Assembly: GCA_020310875.1 (NCBI GenBank)
Contig: CM035407.1
Coordinates: forward strand, 72,793,721 to 72,857,720
Source of the DNA: Ceratopteris richardii
Taxonomy: Eukaryota > Streptophyta > Polypodiopsida > Polypodiales > Pteridaceae
DNA length: 64,000 bases
Reading direction: 5' to 3'
Under the pieces are notes generated by a model. It made no database searches. It had not been told where the DNA came from and saw nothing but the letters and a program-made list of their open reading frames with translations. The stretch's first letter is position 1. Each line of letters starts with the position of its first letter. The translations under genes were made by a program, and so were the position numbers. This document shows positions 1 through 11,613 of the stretch, in pieces.

Positions 1-408
1 GCACAGAGGGTACTCTGATTCCATAGACGAAGCGATTAAGGCACATGACAAGGCCAATTCACAAGGTCAAGTTGTCTGTGCTAACTCACGAACAGCTTCT
101 TTTACTCTCGATGCAGCTAACAATCATATCATTATCTGGCCTCCTATTGTATGTATATATGGACATGCTTTTCAGGATGACTTAGCTGTTCAGAAAATTA
201 TTTAAAGGAAGAGCTGCGAGTTTTGAGTCCTTGAGGCAACTAGACCAGCCATACGAGTTTGAAGAAATTATGGAGAAAGAGACGACCTACCACGTACAGC
301 GGCATATTCGGGATTGGAAGATAGTTGCAGAACATATCTATCTCTCTCTCTATCTATCTATCTGCTGCATAACTCCAGGCAAAAGGATATCACCTACAGT
401 ACTGTACT
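1..408 (+). other. Unassigned left edge, short open frame at 2-205
   Basis: Frame 2 is open from the window edge to a TAA at 203-205 (about 67 codons), so it could be the tail of something starting outside the window. A second short frame (231-443) follows in another phase. I recognise neither protein. A CT/CTAT microsatellite lies at about 337-363. The segment ends at the first of the two large direct repeats, so it could be interior sequence of a neighbouring copy of that element. No gene call is justified. Confidence 0.3.
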
Positions 409-437
409 TGCGGGTTCGAGTCCACCGTGCGTGCCAG
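409..437 (-). other. tRNA 3'-end-like motif (B box) before the left repeat
   Basis: The plus strand has GGTTCGAGTCC, a consensus T-loop/B box, then an acceptor-like stretch ending in GCCA. On the minus strand it begins TGG one base after CTAACA, the usual LTR end to primer-binding-site arrangement. The same motif stands before the right repeat at 2893-2921. The T stem does not pair well, so this is not a working tRNA gene. Confidence 0.4.
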
Positions 438-1545
438 TGTTAGACGGCCGCCGAACAAAGGACAATTGTACTTAGACAGAGGTTTTTAATGTAGAAACAA
501 TTGTACTTAGACAGAGGTTTTAATGTAGAAAGAACCCTTCTGACAGTACGCGGTAAAGAAAGATTCGCGTAAAGCCTTGTAACAAAACTCTATTTAAAGC
601 GATCAGAGAGAGCAGTAGTAGCAGAGGTAGGCAAAGAGCCCAGAGAGCCCCTCGCTCCCCGTGTTTTTTGGAAGTTGCGAATACATTGTGAGAATTCCCG
701 TTTTGGGGGTTACTTTACTGCTTCTACTGTGTGCAACGAATAGAGTGTCTTGGTTCCGTCCTGCCTGTGCACCTTCTCTGTGTAATCATTCGACTGTGTA
801 TGTGTGATACACTGTGTGTTACGAGTCGGCACTACGATTGTGAGAAGTCTGTTCGGTAATGAGTTAAAGAGTCCCCTGTGTTTTGGGAATTGCACATATA
901 AGTGTTGTGTGTGTAGAACGAGAGTAACTCTGCTCTGTTTTGTCTGCTCCCTCCCCTCTCCTGTGTATGTGCTTGTGTGCGTATGTGTGTTATACGCAGT
1001 GTTACAATTGATGCGGTGTTGCAGAGATTTCACCCGGTAATGATTTAAGTACTTCCTAAGCGTTAGTCGACAGGAATGCGTTTGTCTGATCGTCCTTCTG
1101 AGGAACACGGACGCATGGAGAACTAACATGGTTCGGTGGTGAGTTATGAGTTTCTGTGAATGGCTGAGCAGGTAATGTATCTATGTTCAGATTAGTACCA
1201 GTAGTGTCCTGAATGCGAGTAGGATGATGATAAAGTGCGCGACAAGTTATAGTCAGTAGGTCTTGCCATTTGAATGTGGTACTCGGTAAAGTCGTAATTT
1301 GTGCAGAAGGATTTCGTGTTAAGTCATCAGCGGTGTGCTCTGTGTATCGATTCTCAGTCCGGATTACTGCTCAACTGTTATAGCAGGTAGATCTTGGAGT
1401 ACGGGATTCTAAGACGTTGATAGCCTTGGTTGATCAGAAGCAACTACTGAGCTAAGACGTGCTGACCGAGTAACGAGCGAGTGAGAAGTTGGGAAAATAG
1501 TATAGGGCCTCTGTCTAACAGACCCCTACCACTCCCAAGGACCCA
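409..1545 (+). repeat. Left terminal direct repeat, LTR-like, ~1.1 kb
   Basis: It shares its beginning (tRNA-3'-end-like stretch, then TGTTAG and CGGCCG) and its end (AGGGCCTCTGT, TAACAGACCCCT, CCACTCCCAA) with 2893-3791, and both copies lie in the same orientation. A TATA-like TATTTAAAG sits near 591, and a long GT-rich stretch follows, like an LTR U3 to R/U5 layout on the plus strand. The middle is strongly diverged from the right copy. I could not fix exact ends or find a target-site duplication. LTR is the best reading but is inferred. Confidence 0.5.
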
Positions 1546-1734
1546 CGTGGCTAGAGTCAATCTATTTTTACGGTAAGATTAAATACAGAAAAAGAGAGAC
1601 TCGGAAATATCTGGTACGCAGGTGTGGAACCAGATTCTGGAGTCTCCGAAGGGTTGTTGCGTTGAAGTAGTACTTAACGACCGCGGTAGGAAATTAACAC
1701 TTACGATAATCATAAACGACGAGTTAACCTTTAA

Positions 1735-2784
1735 CAACAACAACCCACCAAAAAGGTAAACAACGAAACTATTATTCTTCCTATTCATCCACCCGAACCT
1801 CTCGCCGAACCCATCATCCCGATTCCACCCATTTTCCCCGAAGAACCCTCTACCTCTTTGTCCTCTTCACCAAATTACTCCCCACCCAACTCCCAGCAGC
1901 TACTCGCTGCTTCTTCATCTCAGCCCCGCCCTCAAGCTCAGATTCCTTCAATTCCTGTCTTTTCTGAATTAGCATCCATGGGTCAAATGTTGATCCACTT
2001 ATCACAACAACTGCTGGCACATATGAAACAAGTGATAGATACTATCCGCGACGAATTTCAACACAAGGTGGATGTGCTGGAGGCGGACATTAGTCCTCTA
2101 CAAGAAGAATTAATAGTAGCTAAAGCCGAAAACCAAGCCTTACAAGAACAACTTAAGGAGTTACAAGCCCGAATGGCCAAATAGGTAGAAGTTGCCGCTC
2201 AAAGAGATGCAGCACTGGCAGAGATCAGACAAAAAGACGAGTTACTAAATGATGCAAATGCCGAAATCATTCAGTTGAAGCAAGAGCTACAGGATAAAGA
2301 AGATGCACAAGTAGCCTTAGGGAATCTGCTAGAAGAAACAAGGCAGCAGCTAGATGAAGTAGTACAGCGAGGCCAAGAACAGAATGATCTAGCTATAAAA
2401 ACAGCTGAAGAACTCCAGAAATGTAAGATGGACTTCGCAGGAGTGAACAACATTCTCAAACGAAAATTGACAGTAGAAGCTCAATTACAGAAAGTGATAA
2501 CAGATCTCCGAAGAGAAAGGGATGCATACTCAAGGACCATCCAATTTCAAAATCAGGAAATCGAAAGAAGGGAGAACCAACTGGATGCTCAAAAAGATAG
2601 AGTAGTCAGAATGGAGAAGCAAGTTGCAGAGATGAAAGTATCCAGAGATGCGGCCTTATCAAATGAATTTTATTTACAAGAGGCTTTTCTACAGACGCAG
2701 GCAGAAGTTTTGCTGACCGAAGCCATTTCCTTAAGTTCTGTACGAACAGATGCCCAACTAGTAGAACCAGATACTTTAAAATAG
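1735..2784 (+). pseudogene. Proline-rich/coiled-coil protein frame, one in-frame stop
   Basis: One frame runs from just after a TAA at 1732-1734 to a TAG at 2782-2784, broken only by a TAG at 2182-2184. The first ~45 codons are rich in Pro, Ser and Glu. The rest (about codons 75-340) is a highly charged heptad-type helix rich in Glu, Gln, Lys, Leu and Ala, typical of a coiled coil. There is no CCHC zinc knuckle, protease DSG/DTG or polymerase motif. It lies between two diverged direct repeats, so it may be the only protein of a non-autonomous retroelement (a gag-like structural protein), but I recognise no family. No clear ATG starts the frame; the first in-frame Met is near 1978. A decayed host coiled-coil gene is the alternative. 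Confidence 0.5.
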
Positions 2785-2892
2785 ATGTTAGAAGCTGTAA
2801 AGAAGAAAATAGCCCGAACTTTTAGATTAGCAAGATCCATGTGCTTAGAAGGTATAGTCGATGAACCATGAGTTTTTACATTTTGATATACA

Positions 2893-3791
2893 TGCGGGTT
2901 CGAGTCCACCGTGCGTGCCAGTGTTAGTCGGCCGTCAGATTAGCGATTGTAAAAACTGAATCTTGTTCGCACAAACGAAAGGTTGTTACACCGATACTTT
3001 GTACTCTTTATATAAAGCAATGAAAAAGAGGTGCTGCATTGACGTTCGTTGGGATCACCAGACTGTCTGTCTGGGTGATTGAGCTGAACGCTGCTGTAGT
3101 GTCTGTTGAGCAATTCTGAGTATGCCACTCTTGTTCTGTCTGGTTGTCTATTGATACCTATTTCTGTTCGTGAGTTACATAGACGTTCACTTGATCGTTA
3201 GACTGTTTGTCTGAGCGAGTTGTTCTACGGGGTTGCTATTGCGATTGGTCTGTTGATTATGTGTATCGTGGTGTCGCTCTTTCTTGTAAGGTGTTGTAAC
3301 TTGTTGGATGAAGTCTGTGTAATTGCGGTAGTGCTCTGAGAGCGCTGAGTCGTATTGCGTTGTCTTCGGTGTTGAGGTTTGTCCTCATACGGTAAAGGTT
3401 AAGGTACAGTAAGGGTCATCTTAAGTTGCGTACTGAACCCCCCCGATATTGTGTGTCTGAGACTGTTGAGTTCTCTGTGTCTTCGGTTTGTCTGATTGTT
3501 TGTACCTCTTCGATGAAGGTTGAATTACTGATATTGTCTCTAGTGTTACAGTATTTTGTATTCGGAACAATTCTTGAGTCATCAAGTAGCTCTGTATCAC
3601 GATACTGCATAGTCTGGTGCATTGTGTTCGGTCAACTTTGGGAGAGTTGGTTGAGTACTGTAAAATTGTAAGTGTAACGGAGTCTTGATGGAGTTTTGAG
3701 CATCAGTGTATTGCTGTGTGTGAAGTGGTTAGTTTGGGGAATCAAGCATAGGGCCTCTGTTTAACAGACCCCTTCCACTCCCAAGAAACCA
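2893..3791 (+). repeat. Right terminal direct repeat, LTR-like, ~0.9 kb
   Basis: This is the partner of 409-1545. It begins with the same tRNA-3'-end-like motif (2893-2921) and TGTTAG (2922), has a TATA-like TATATAAAG at about 3011, a GT-rich middle, and the same ending with the hairpin-forming AGGGCCTCTGT...ACAGACCCCT at 3750-3773. Its middle aligns poorly with the left copy, which is odd for two LTRs of one insertion. The next ~40 bp do not resemble the flank of the left copy. Confidence 0.5.
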
Positions 3792-3829
3792 ATAAATATT
3801 TAAACGCGCTACTGACAGTTAGTCCCGTG

Positions 3830-5443
3830 TTTAACAAGACAATCATAATGTCTATGCTCTAGGAGGATATCTGCATTCTTCTTTTCAAAAACATCTTCAA
3901 ATCCTTTGTACTGATTGGGTAGGTGCACTAGATCATCTTTCTTAGATTCTTGAGCTGGTATGGCATAGATCATATATGTTGGTTCCTTCCTTACTTCATG
4001 TATGAAGGCCTTGGCTCCAACATATGTTGGGTTCTTCTAGATATCATGATGGGTGATTTTATTATTTTCCTAGTTGATGTCTTGATTATGCTTCTTTAAC
4101 CAAGGCATTCCAATGATAACTAGATGTACGAGGCTCGATATTACATTGAAACATATGTGGGATTCATGGTCACCAAGGTGTACTCTTAATGGTGTGGTTT
4201 CCATGGTTATATTCCCAGATGCTAGAGGTCGTCCATCTACTACTTTAGCTACTACTGGTTTGTTCTTTTGAAGTACAAGAATTCCATGTTTCTTAACCAA
4301 TCCTTTATTGATGAAACATGAGGGGGCTCATAAATCCACTAGGGTGGTAAGGGAAAGGGACTTCTTGGGCATGATTAACTTGATAGGTGCAAGACATGTT
4401 TCTATGGGTGTAGCTAGAATTACGAGACCCTTTCTTATATCATGGTCTAGTTGTACAGTCTCTTTTACAACTAGACTTCCTTGTTTCCCTGCTCTACAAG
4501 GGTGGCTACGACTCTGGAGTTTGTTCTCTTGTTGGGACAATTAACTGCAATATGCCCAGGGTCTCCGCAATAGAGGCATAAGTTGTTATCTCTCCTTCTC
4601 TGTTTCTCTTGTGGCGTTAGAGGCTGGAACCTATTTACATCTATTTGCATAGGTTCAGACATAGACTCATCTTTTAGAGTGGGATGGAAGGGTTTCCATT
4701 GGCGAGGTCTTCCTTCTACTTGTTTTTCTTGTTTCCTTTCAAAAAGTCGGTTATCACATTGAATAGCTTGCATGATGTATTCATTCAATGTCTTAACCTC
4801 TAGCATCGTAAGTAGAAGGTCCTTCACATCATCTCTTAAACCCCACCTAAATTGGCTTATGAAATAATCTTCATGCGAAGTGAGATCACATATCAACTAC
4901 CTAAATTCTGATCCATAGGTAGAGGCAGGGCAGTTATCTTGTCGTAAATTTTGAAGTTTTGTTTCTGCCACTCGACTTGTGTCTGCATATCCAAAAAGTG
5001 AGTTCTCAAAGAAACCCCTCATAGTCCTGAAGTACTACCATGTTCTTCTCCAAGATTGGGGCAAACCATGATAATACTTAGCCACAGAGCAAGGTTCCAA
5101 TAAACATGACCTTGGATGCCTTGTCAGGGTATCTATCAGGTTGCATACGGATGTATAATTCAACTTGCTGGAGAAATCCATGAAACTCCGTGCTATCCCC
5201 ATTGAATTTTTCTAGCATGCAGATATTGGCTTCCCTCATGAAGGATGTACTAAGCCGTTGATTTACTTGCATACCCCCTTGATTTGTCTGATGACTCTTG
5301 ATTCGTCCTTGTAATTCTTGGAGGAGTGCACCTACATGCACTGGATGTCCCATCTCGACTTGTGTCTGTCGATGAGTTAGGTCCTCGACTTGTTGTTGGA
5401 GACTCTAAAGTGATGCTACACTCTATTCATAAGTGCTTTCCAT
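3830..5443 (-). pseudogene. Ty3/gypsy gag-protease-RT start, degenerate
   Basis: Read on the minus strand from an ATG at 5443, the gag segment contains FNGDSTEFHGFLQQ, the retrotransposon gag-domain style. It continues through a frameshift between about 5078 and 4896 to a zinc knuckle CLYCGDPGHIAVNC (around 4580-4540). A protease-like segment (4540-4070) ends with IGMPWLKKHN, the conserved stretch before RT in many gypsy elements. At about 3900-3840 the RT leader EDVFEKKNAD...EHRHYDC is visible, then homology stops about 40 bp from the direct repeat at 3791. Stops near codons 7 and 13 and several frameshifts make it non-functional. RT proper, RNase H and integrase are missing. No LTR was identified for it. 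Confidence 0.8.
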
Positions 5444-6185
5444 GATGCCTAGTCTTTGATAGAAGCTATCTTGCCAAAATGTTAGGGGAGCACTAGATTG
5501 TGCTCTCTGACTATAGTAGACAAGAATTCGGAAATACAATTCTAATTACAGGAGCACCCATGAAGGGGAAACAATACAACAATATCTGACTGATACAAGA
5601 CGTCCCATAACTCGAGACTGATAGATATGAATAACTCAAGTGGAGATGATATAGGAGATCCCACAACCCGGGATCGTAAGTATGAAACAAGATATCTTGA
5701 TTACAAGAACTCCCTTCTGGGAGATGAACTAGATACAAGAAAGAACTCGACAAGATCTCGTACTACGAGATTACAAGAGACAAGACAGGATGTCAAAGAA
5801 CTAGAATAGACAAGATTGGAACAAGGAACAAGACAAGAACTGAAACTGGAACTTGGAGAGTACTTACTTGGCGGTCATGACCAAGGGTGGTTGCAAGCTG
5901 ATGATGTCATCAATGATGTCATAATTCAAACAAGACCTTTGGATGTTAGAATTTAGCCAATAGATAGTTGATCTTAGGGTTTTGGCACGTTCCGGATGCA
6001 ATGGAAGCATTGGTTTGGTTTCTCCTAATTCTGAACCAATCATGAGATATAGGATTCACATGGAATCTGAGTTTTAGGATGGTTTCTTTTGTCCATGACA
6101 CCTCCAACTTTTGGCCGGTGAAGTTCCATTGGCAAATGCGGAGTTCCAAGCCAAGCTAATTTCGTGATGCACAGAGGGAAGGGAG
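5444..6185. other. No gene seen; leader of the gypsy fragment and flank of Copia-A
   Basis: On the minus strand this lies upstream of the gypsy gag start and may be its untranslated leader. The plus strand is rich in CAAGA/GACAAG-type motifs around 5690-5850. A short minus-strand frame (6149-5946) has no recognisable match. Its last five bases (6181-6185, GGGAG) are one arm of the Copia-A target-site duplication. Confidence 0.5.
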
Positions 6186-7219
6186 TGATGGAGAGGGTTA
6201 ATCTCCAAAAGAACAAGTTGATCTTGAATTTAGACCACCTCTATATCAAGATCAACTTTAGATTCCACCAAATTTAGACAACATTCATCAACCTTATCAG
6301 AAAATTGATTACTCCAAAAAATTCAACTTCTCAGAAAAGTCTGCTACAGATTAATCACTCATTGACTAATCAATCCTGTAAAGTTTATGATAAAAATTTG
6401 TACAATACTTTGCCTTGAGGTTGTGCAACCTTTCCAAGTTAAATTTCTCAAAATGATTGAGTACACACTGAGAAATGTGTGAAAAACTTTACCTATGTCT
6501 GAAATAGCTTCTCTGTAATGGCGACTTTGACACCTGCAACTTCTTAGCTATAGTTCTCCCAATGTCGAACCCGTTTGATCAAGATCTTTTAGCCATAGAC
6601 TTCCAACTTAAATTTTGAGCCCTCACTTGTGTAAAACTTTACACCACACACTGAGTAATGTTCATTTCTCTGAACATGAAATCTGTGCTAGTTTGTCGAC
6701 TCTCAGAACATCATTACATATGAATGTTCCTAAACTAAATTCTCTCAACCTGATTGCAATTAGCCTCTCAAATTCTAGCCATAGATAGATTAGTTATGGA
6801 CTTAGATACGTGCAGAAGGATTGCTCAAAAGATTAAACACAGAAGGAGCAGACAGCAAAACATCGGGCGCAAGTTTTTCTTGATTTCTCGGAAAATTACA
6901 ATTGAGTGAAGTTGATGAAATTCAACTCACTTCTCATGTGTCTAATGACACTCTCTACTACTCATTTCTCTCTTCCTATACTCTCTTCTCATTCTATTCT
7001 ACTTGCCCCGACTTTTTCAACACCATTTATAGGCAAATATATACAAGCTTATGACTAATCAAAATATGAGTCAGCTATATCTGAAGTAATGTACATATGT
7101 GTTCATAGTTTTGAATTTCTGAATATGTCCTTCCTTCAACCTTCTGAATTTGTTCTCTTCTTGATTCCTTGACTTCATTTCTTCATAAACCTTCAATTGA
7201 TGATTGACATGCACCAATA
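6186..7219 (-). repeat. Copia-A 3' LTR
   Basis: 1034 bp. In element orientation it should start TGTTGGTGCA but shows TATTGG (G to A at position 2) and ends CTCCATCA. A TATA box (CTATAAATGG on the minus strand) lies near 7025-7035. It aligns almost base for base with 11614-12305 plus the reverse-oriented piece 15693-16024. The visible differences include an 8-bp indel and scattered single substitutions. Confidence 0.9.
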
Positions 7220-7234
7220 GCTCCCCCTCAATCA

Positions 7235-10200
7235 TTAATTGAGGTTTTCCTCTATCTTTTTAATACCTGCCATATCCTTGAATCTCTGTAGCTTTGGTCC
7301 ATCTAGACTCTTTGTCATCATATCTGCAAGTTGATCCTTTGTAGGTGTATACATAACTTTAATTTCTTTATCAATGACCTTCTCTCTCAGAAAATGATAT
7401 TGTATTTCAATATGCTTAGTTCTAGCATGAAACACAGGATTAGCTGCCAAGTATAGAGAACTCATATTGTCTCCACAAACAATAGGAGTACTTTGAATCA
7501 CATCAAAAACCTTCATAAGTGTCTTTAGCCATATTACCTCCTTTGCAGCTTCCACCATACCTTTGTATTCTGCTTCTGTAGATGATAAAGCAACTGTATG
7601 TTTCTTCTTAGAACACCATGAAATCAATTTGTCTCCTACATAGCATAAATATCCATGTGTTGATCTTCTATCATCCACATTACCTGCCCAATCTGCATCA
7701 CTATATATTTTCACTCTTGTATCAGAAGTAAATCCATAGTACAACCCTTCTCTGAGTGTACCCTTGATGTACCTAAGTACTCTTTGTCTTGCAACCCAAT
7801 GTTCCTTTCTAGGACAATGCATGAATTGTGAAAGCACACCAACTGCATATGACAAATCAGGCCTTGTTAATGTAGCATAAATCAAGCTACCAACCAAACT
7901 TTGATAGAGTTTCATATCTCTGAACTCTTCTCCTCCAAATCTAGACAATTTATGGTTCACTTCCAAAGGTGTAGGTGCAACCCTGCAATCTTCCATTTTA
8001 AATTTGGTTAGCAAGTTTTTAAGATACCTTTCTTGGGTCACATATACTCCATGTTGAGTATAAGAAATCTCCATTCCCAAGAAGAATGATAAGTTCCCCA
8101 AATCACTGATTTTGAACTCTTTCTCCATCTGCTTCTTGATCATTTGTATTCCTTTATCATCTGTTCCTGTAAGTATTATGTCATCAACATAAATACAAAC
8201 ATAAATGAATCCATCTTCACTTGCTTTGACTAGCAAGCTACTATCTGCCTTTGATGCTTGAAATCCAAGATCATTCAAGAACTTTACAAGCCTATAATTC
8301 CATGCCCTTGGGGCCTGCTTTAATCCATACAAAGCTCTCTTGAGCTTACACACATAATTTGGATTCACTTGATCTTTGAATCCATCTGGTTGCTCCATGT
8401 AAACTTCATCTGAAATGTAACCATTCAAAAAAGCATTTTTAACATCTAATTGAGATAACTTCCAACCTTTGCAAGCAGCAATTGCTATAAGGCTTCTGAT
8501 TGTTGTCATCTTTGCTACAGGACTATAAGTCTCATCATAGTCCACTCCATATGTCTGTGCATACCCTTTCACAACGAGTCTAGCTTTGTACCTAGACACA
8601 CTTCCATCTGCAAATCTTTTTGTTTTGTAAACCCACTTACATCCAATAATTTTCTGGCTATTAGGTTTAGGAACCAGATCCCAAGTCTGATTCTCTATCA
8701 ATGCATCATACTCCTCTTGCATAGCTTCTTCCCAATTTCTCTTGCCTTTGGCTTCATCATATGTAGATGGATCTTCATCTGCTTTTATCAAATGAGCATA
8801 ATCTTTAGTAGTCAAGAATGAGGTGTCATAGCTATACCTTGTAGGTTGCCATTTGTGCCTAGATGACCTCCTAACTTCTGCACTTCTTGAAGTCTCTGGT
8901 TCATCACATTTTGGATCAAACCTTGGCCTCTCTTCAACTTCAACCTGTACTTCATTAATCTCATTTTCATCAAGTAATTGAATCTTTGCTTTACCTTTCC
9001 TTTGATCCACTACTTCTTCAACATCTGCATGTACATTATATTTACCTGCATACCAAGTACCTTGCTCATCAAATGTAACATCCTTGGATACAAGAAATTG
9101 CTTTGTGGATGGAATCCACAACCTGTATCCCATTTGCTTATCATCATAACCAATGAATACATACTTTTCTGCCTTAGGCTCCAACTTATGCCTCAATTGA
9201 GATGGCACATATGCATATGCTAAGCATCCAAATATTCTGTAATGATCCAAGGTAGGTTTCTTACCCCACCAAGCTTCATATGGTGTCATACCTTGCAAAG
9301 CTTTACAAGGCAATCTATTGACCAAATATGTAGCTGTATTTACAGCCTCTGCCCACAAATAATTTGGGCAATTCTTCTCTTTCATCATGGACCTTGCAAA
9401 CTCAACAAGAGTCCTATTTCTTCTTTCTGCTATCCCATTTTGTTGAGGAGAGTACCTGCAAGTAACTTCTCTCTTTATACCTGCATTCCACAAGTAATCA
9501 TTGAATTCATTTGAAAAATACTCTCCCCCTCCATCTGACCTTAGTCTCTTCAATTTTTGACATGTAATCCTTTCTGCATATGCATGATAATGTCTAAATG
9601 TATTAAACACTTCTGACTTTTCTTTAATCACATAAATTGTGATCCATCTAGTAGCATCATCAACATATATGACATAGTATCTTGAACCATTTATACTAAA
9701 GTCCTTTGAAGGACCCCACACATCTGTATGCACTAACTCAAGTCTTTCTGAATACATAAACCCATGCTTGGAATAGGATTGCTTATGAGCCTTACCTAAT
9801 TGACATGCCTCACATCTGTATGTCATGTGTTGACCTGCAATGTTAGGCAACCCAAGCACTGAATCATTGTTAATCATTTCTTTAATACCTCTTTCATTGA
9901 AGTGTCCAAGTCTTTTATGCCAAAGATCCAATTCAGATACCTTCTGCTCTCCATATGTGAACATAGCATGTCCAACATTTCCTTGTACCTTCAATGTGAA
10001 GAGCCTACCTTCTTTCTTTCCTGTAACAACCTGTTTATACCCTTGACTAGGGTCTTCAACATATACTCCATCATTGGTGAATCTTACCTCATATCCTTTT
10101 TCCACAATTTGACCTACACTGATCAAATTCTTTGGAATTGTGGGAACATAAAGAACCTTACTCAGAAGAGTGCTCCCATCTTTAGCCTTGACTGAACCAA

Positions 10201-11391
10201 TTGACTTTACCTTATGCTTTGTATTATCACCTGTCTGAACTGTATGGTTAATTGCATTATGATCTAAATCAGTCATCAAAGCAATATTTCCACTTAAATG
10301 ATTACTACATCCTGAATCAATGTAGAACACTCTCATGTCCTCATGTGAGGTTTCATATGTTGCATTCATAATGAGAGTCGAATCCTCCTTCTGATCTGAT
10401 GCATAGTTGTAGTAGGTGTTATTATAGGATTGATTTTGGAAGCTTCTTCCTCCACCTCTTCCAAAAGAATTCCTACCACCTCTACCTCTAAAATTTCCTC
10501 TCTGAAATCTACCACCTCTTGCTCTTTGATTATAGTTCTGATAATTACCATTGTTCTGATTATTGTGTCAACAATCATGAGATAGATGATTGGTCTTACC
10601 ACATATCCAACAAGCTCTTGCATTATCTTTGTTGTTTCTGCCTCTTCCTCTACTTCTGCCATTTCCTTTTCCTCTTATGAAATTTGCTTGGTTTGAAGTA
10701 CCTTCTTCTTCACCTGATTGTTGCTTTCCTTTGTTAGCTTTCTTCTTGTCTTTAGAGTACATTGCATGACCTGCACTCTTATCAACATCTCCTTTGAAAT
10801 CATTCTCAAAAGTTAGCATATGACCTAACAATTGATTCAAATCAGGAGTGAAGTGATCTAATGAAAGTTCTGTAGACAAAATAAAAGGCTTCCACTTCTC
10901 ATCTCCTCTTAGCCCTGTGAGAATTTGTCTTACCAATTTATCTTCTTCAATATCTTCATCCACTACACCTAGAGAATCTGCAATGTCCTTCATCTTTGTC
11001 ACATAATCAGAGATTGATTGTGAGGCCTTCTTTTTTAAAGTAGTAAATTCTGCCCATAGTGAAGCCTTCCTTGATTTCGTTGTGTTTTGGAATGCTCCTC
11101 CAAAGCATTCCAAATGTCACTTGCACTTTCAAGTCCTCTAATGTGAGGAAGTAAATAGTCATTGACTGCCATGTAGATTATGCTCCTTGCTTGAGCATCC
11201 TTCTTCATCTAATTTTTCAAGTCTGCAAGCTCCTCTCTAGTTGGAACACTAGAGTCTCTAAATTTTGGCTTTTCTTCATCTCCTGTGATGTATCCCATCA
11301 AGTCTTTGCTCATAAGATGAGCTTCCATCCTGATTGACCATGCAGGATAGTTTTCCCTATCCAATTTCTCTATCTGTAGAGAATCTCCCAT
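7235..11391 (-). pseudogene. Copia-A gag-pol polyprotein, disrupted
   Basis: Gag starts at 11391 (MGDSLQIEKLDRENYPAW). It has a TAG at about 11211 where Copia-B has Trp, a frameshift near 11115, and a TGA at about 10568 where Copia-B has Trp, just after the zinc knuckle CWICGKTNHLSHDC. The rest (10369-7235) is a clean 1044-codon frame: protease DSG (FYIDSGCSNH, ~10310), integrase zinc-binding CEACQLGKAHK and the DDE residues (VHTDVWGP, RSDGGGEY, QNGIAERRNR), RT (QLDVKNAFLNG, YGLKQAPRAW, YVDDIILTG near 8185), and RNase H (YSDADWAG, ALSSTEAEY, HARTKHIEIQYH). Gene order protease-integrase-RT-RNase H is diagnostic of copia. The intact pol suggests recent activity; the gag stops make it non-autonomous now. 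Confidence 0.92.
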
Positions 11392-11600
11392 CTTGTGTCC
11401 ACCTGTGTATTGAAATCTTCAAGCTTTACGAATAATATATGTACCTTTGCTTCGAATTAGAGTCCTTTTGTCTTTCTTGATGTCGTATGGTCTCCTCCTC
11501 AAGCTTTGCCTTCAATTTTTCACCTTTTAGTTTTTCAATTGTTGAATTTCTTGAATCTGCAGCAGTCGAGATTCTCCTTTCTTTGATTTTGATGTTTCCT

Positions 11601-11612
11601 GCTCTGATACCA
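11601..11612 (-). other. Copia-A primer-binding site, initiator-Met tRNA
   Basis: The minus strand reads TGGTATCAGAGC one base after the LTR end CTCCATCA. It is the standard complement of the plant initiator methionine tRNA 3' end, and it fixes the inner edge of the 5' LTR at 11614. Confidence 0.9.
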
Positions 11613-11613
11613 C

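Noticed and set aside
804-1129. Open frames on both strands inside the left direct repeat
   Set aside because: They fall in a GT-rich, LTR-like leader, have no motif and are not conserved in the right repeat.
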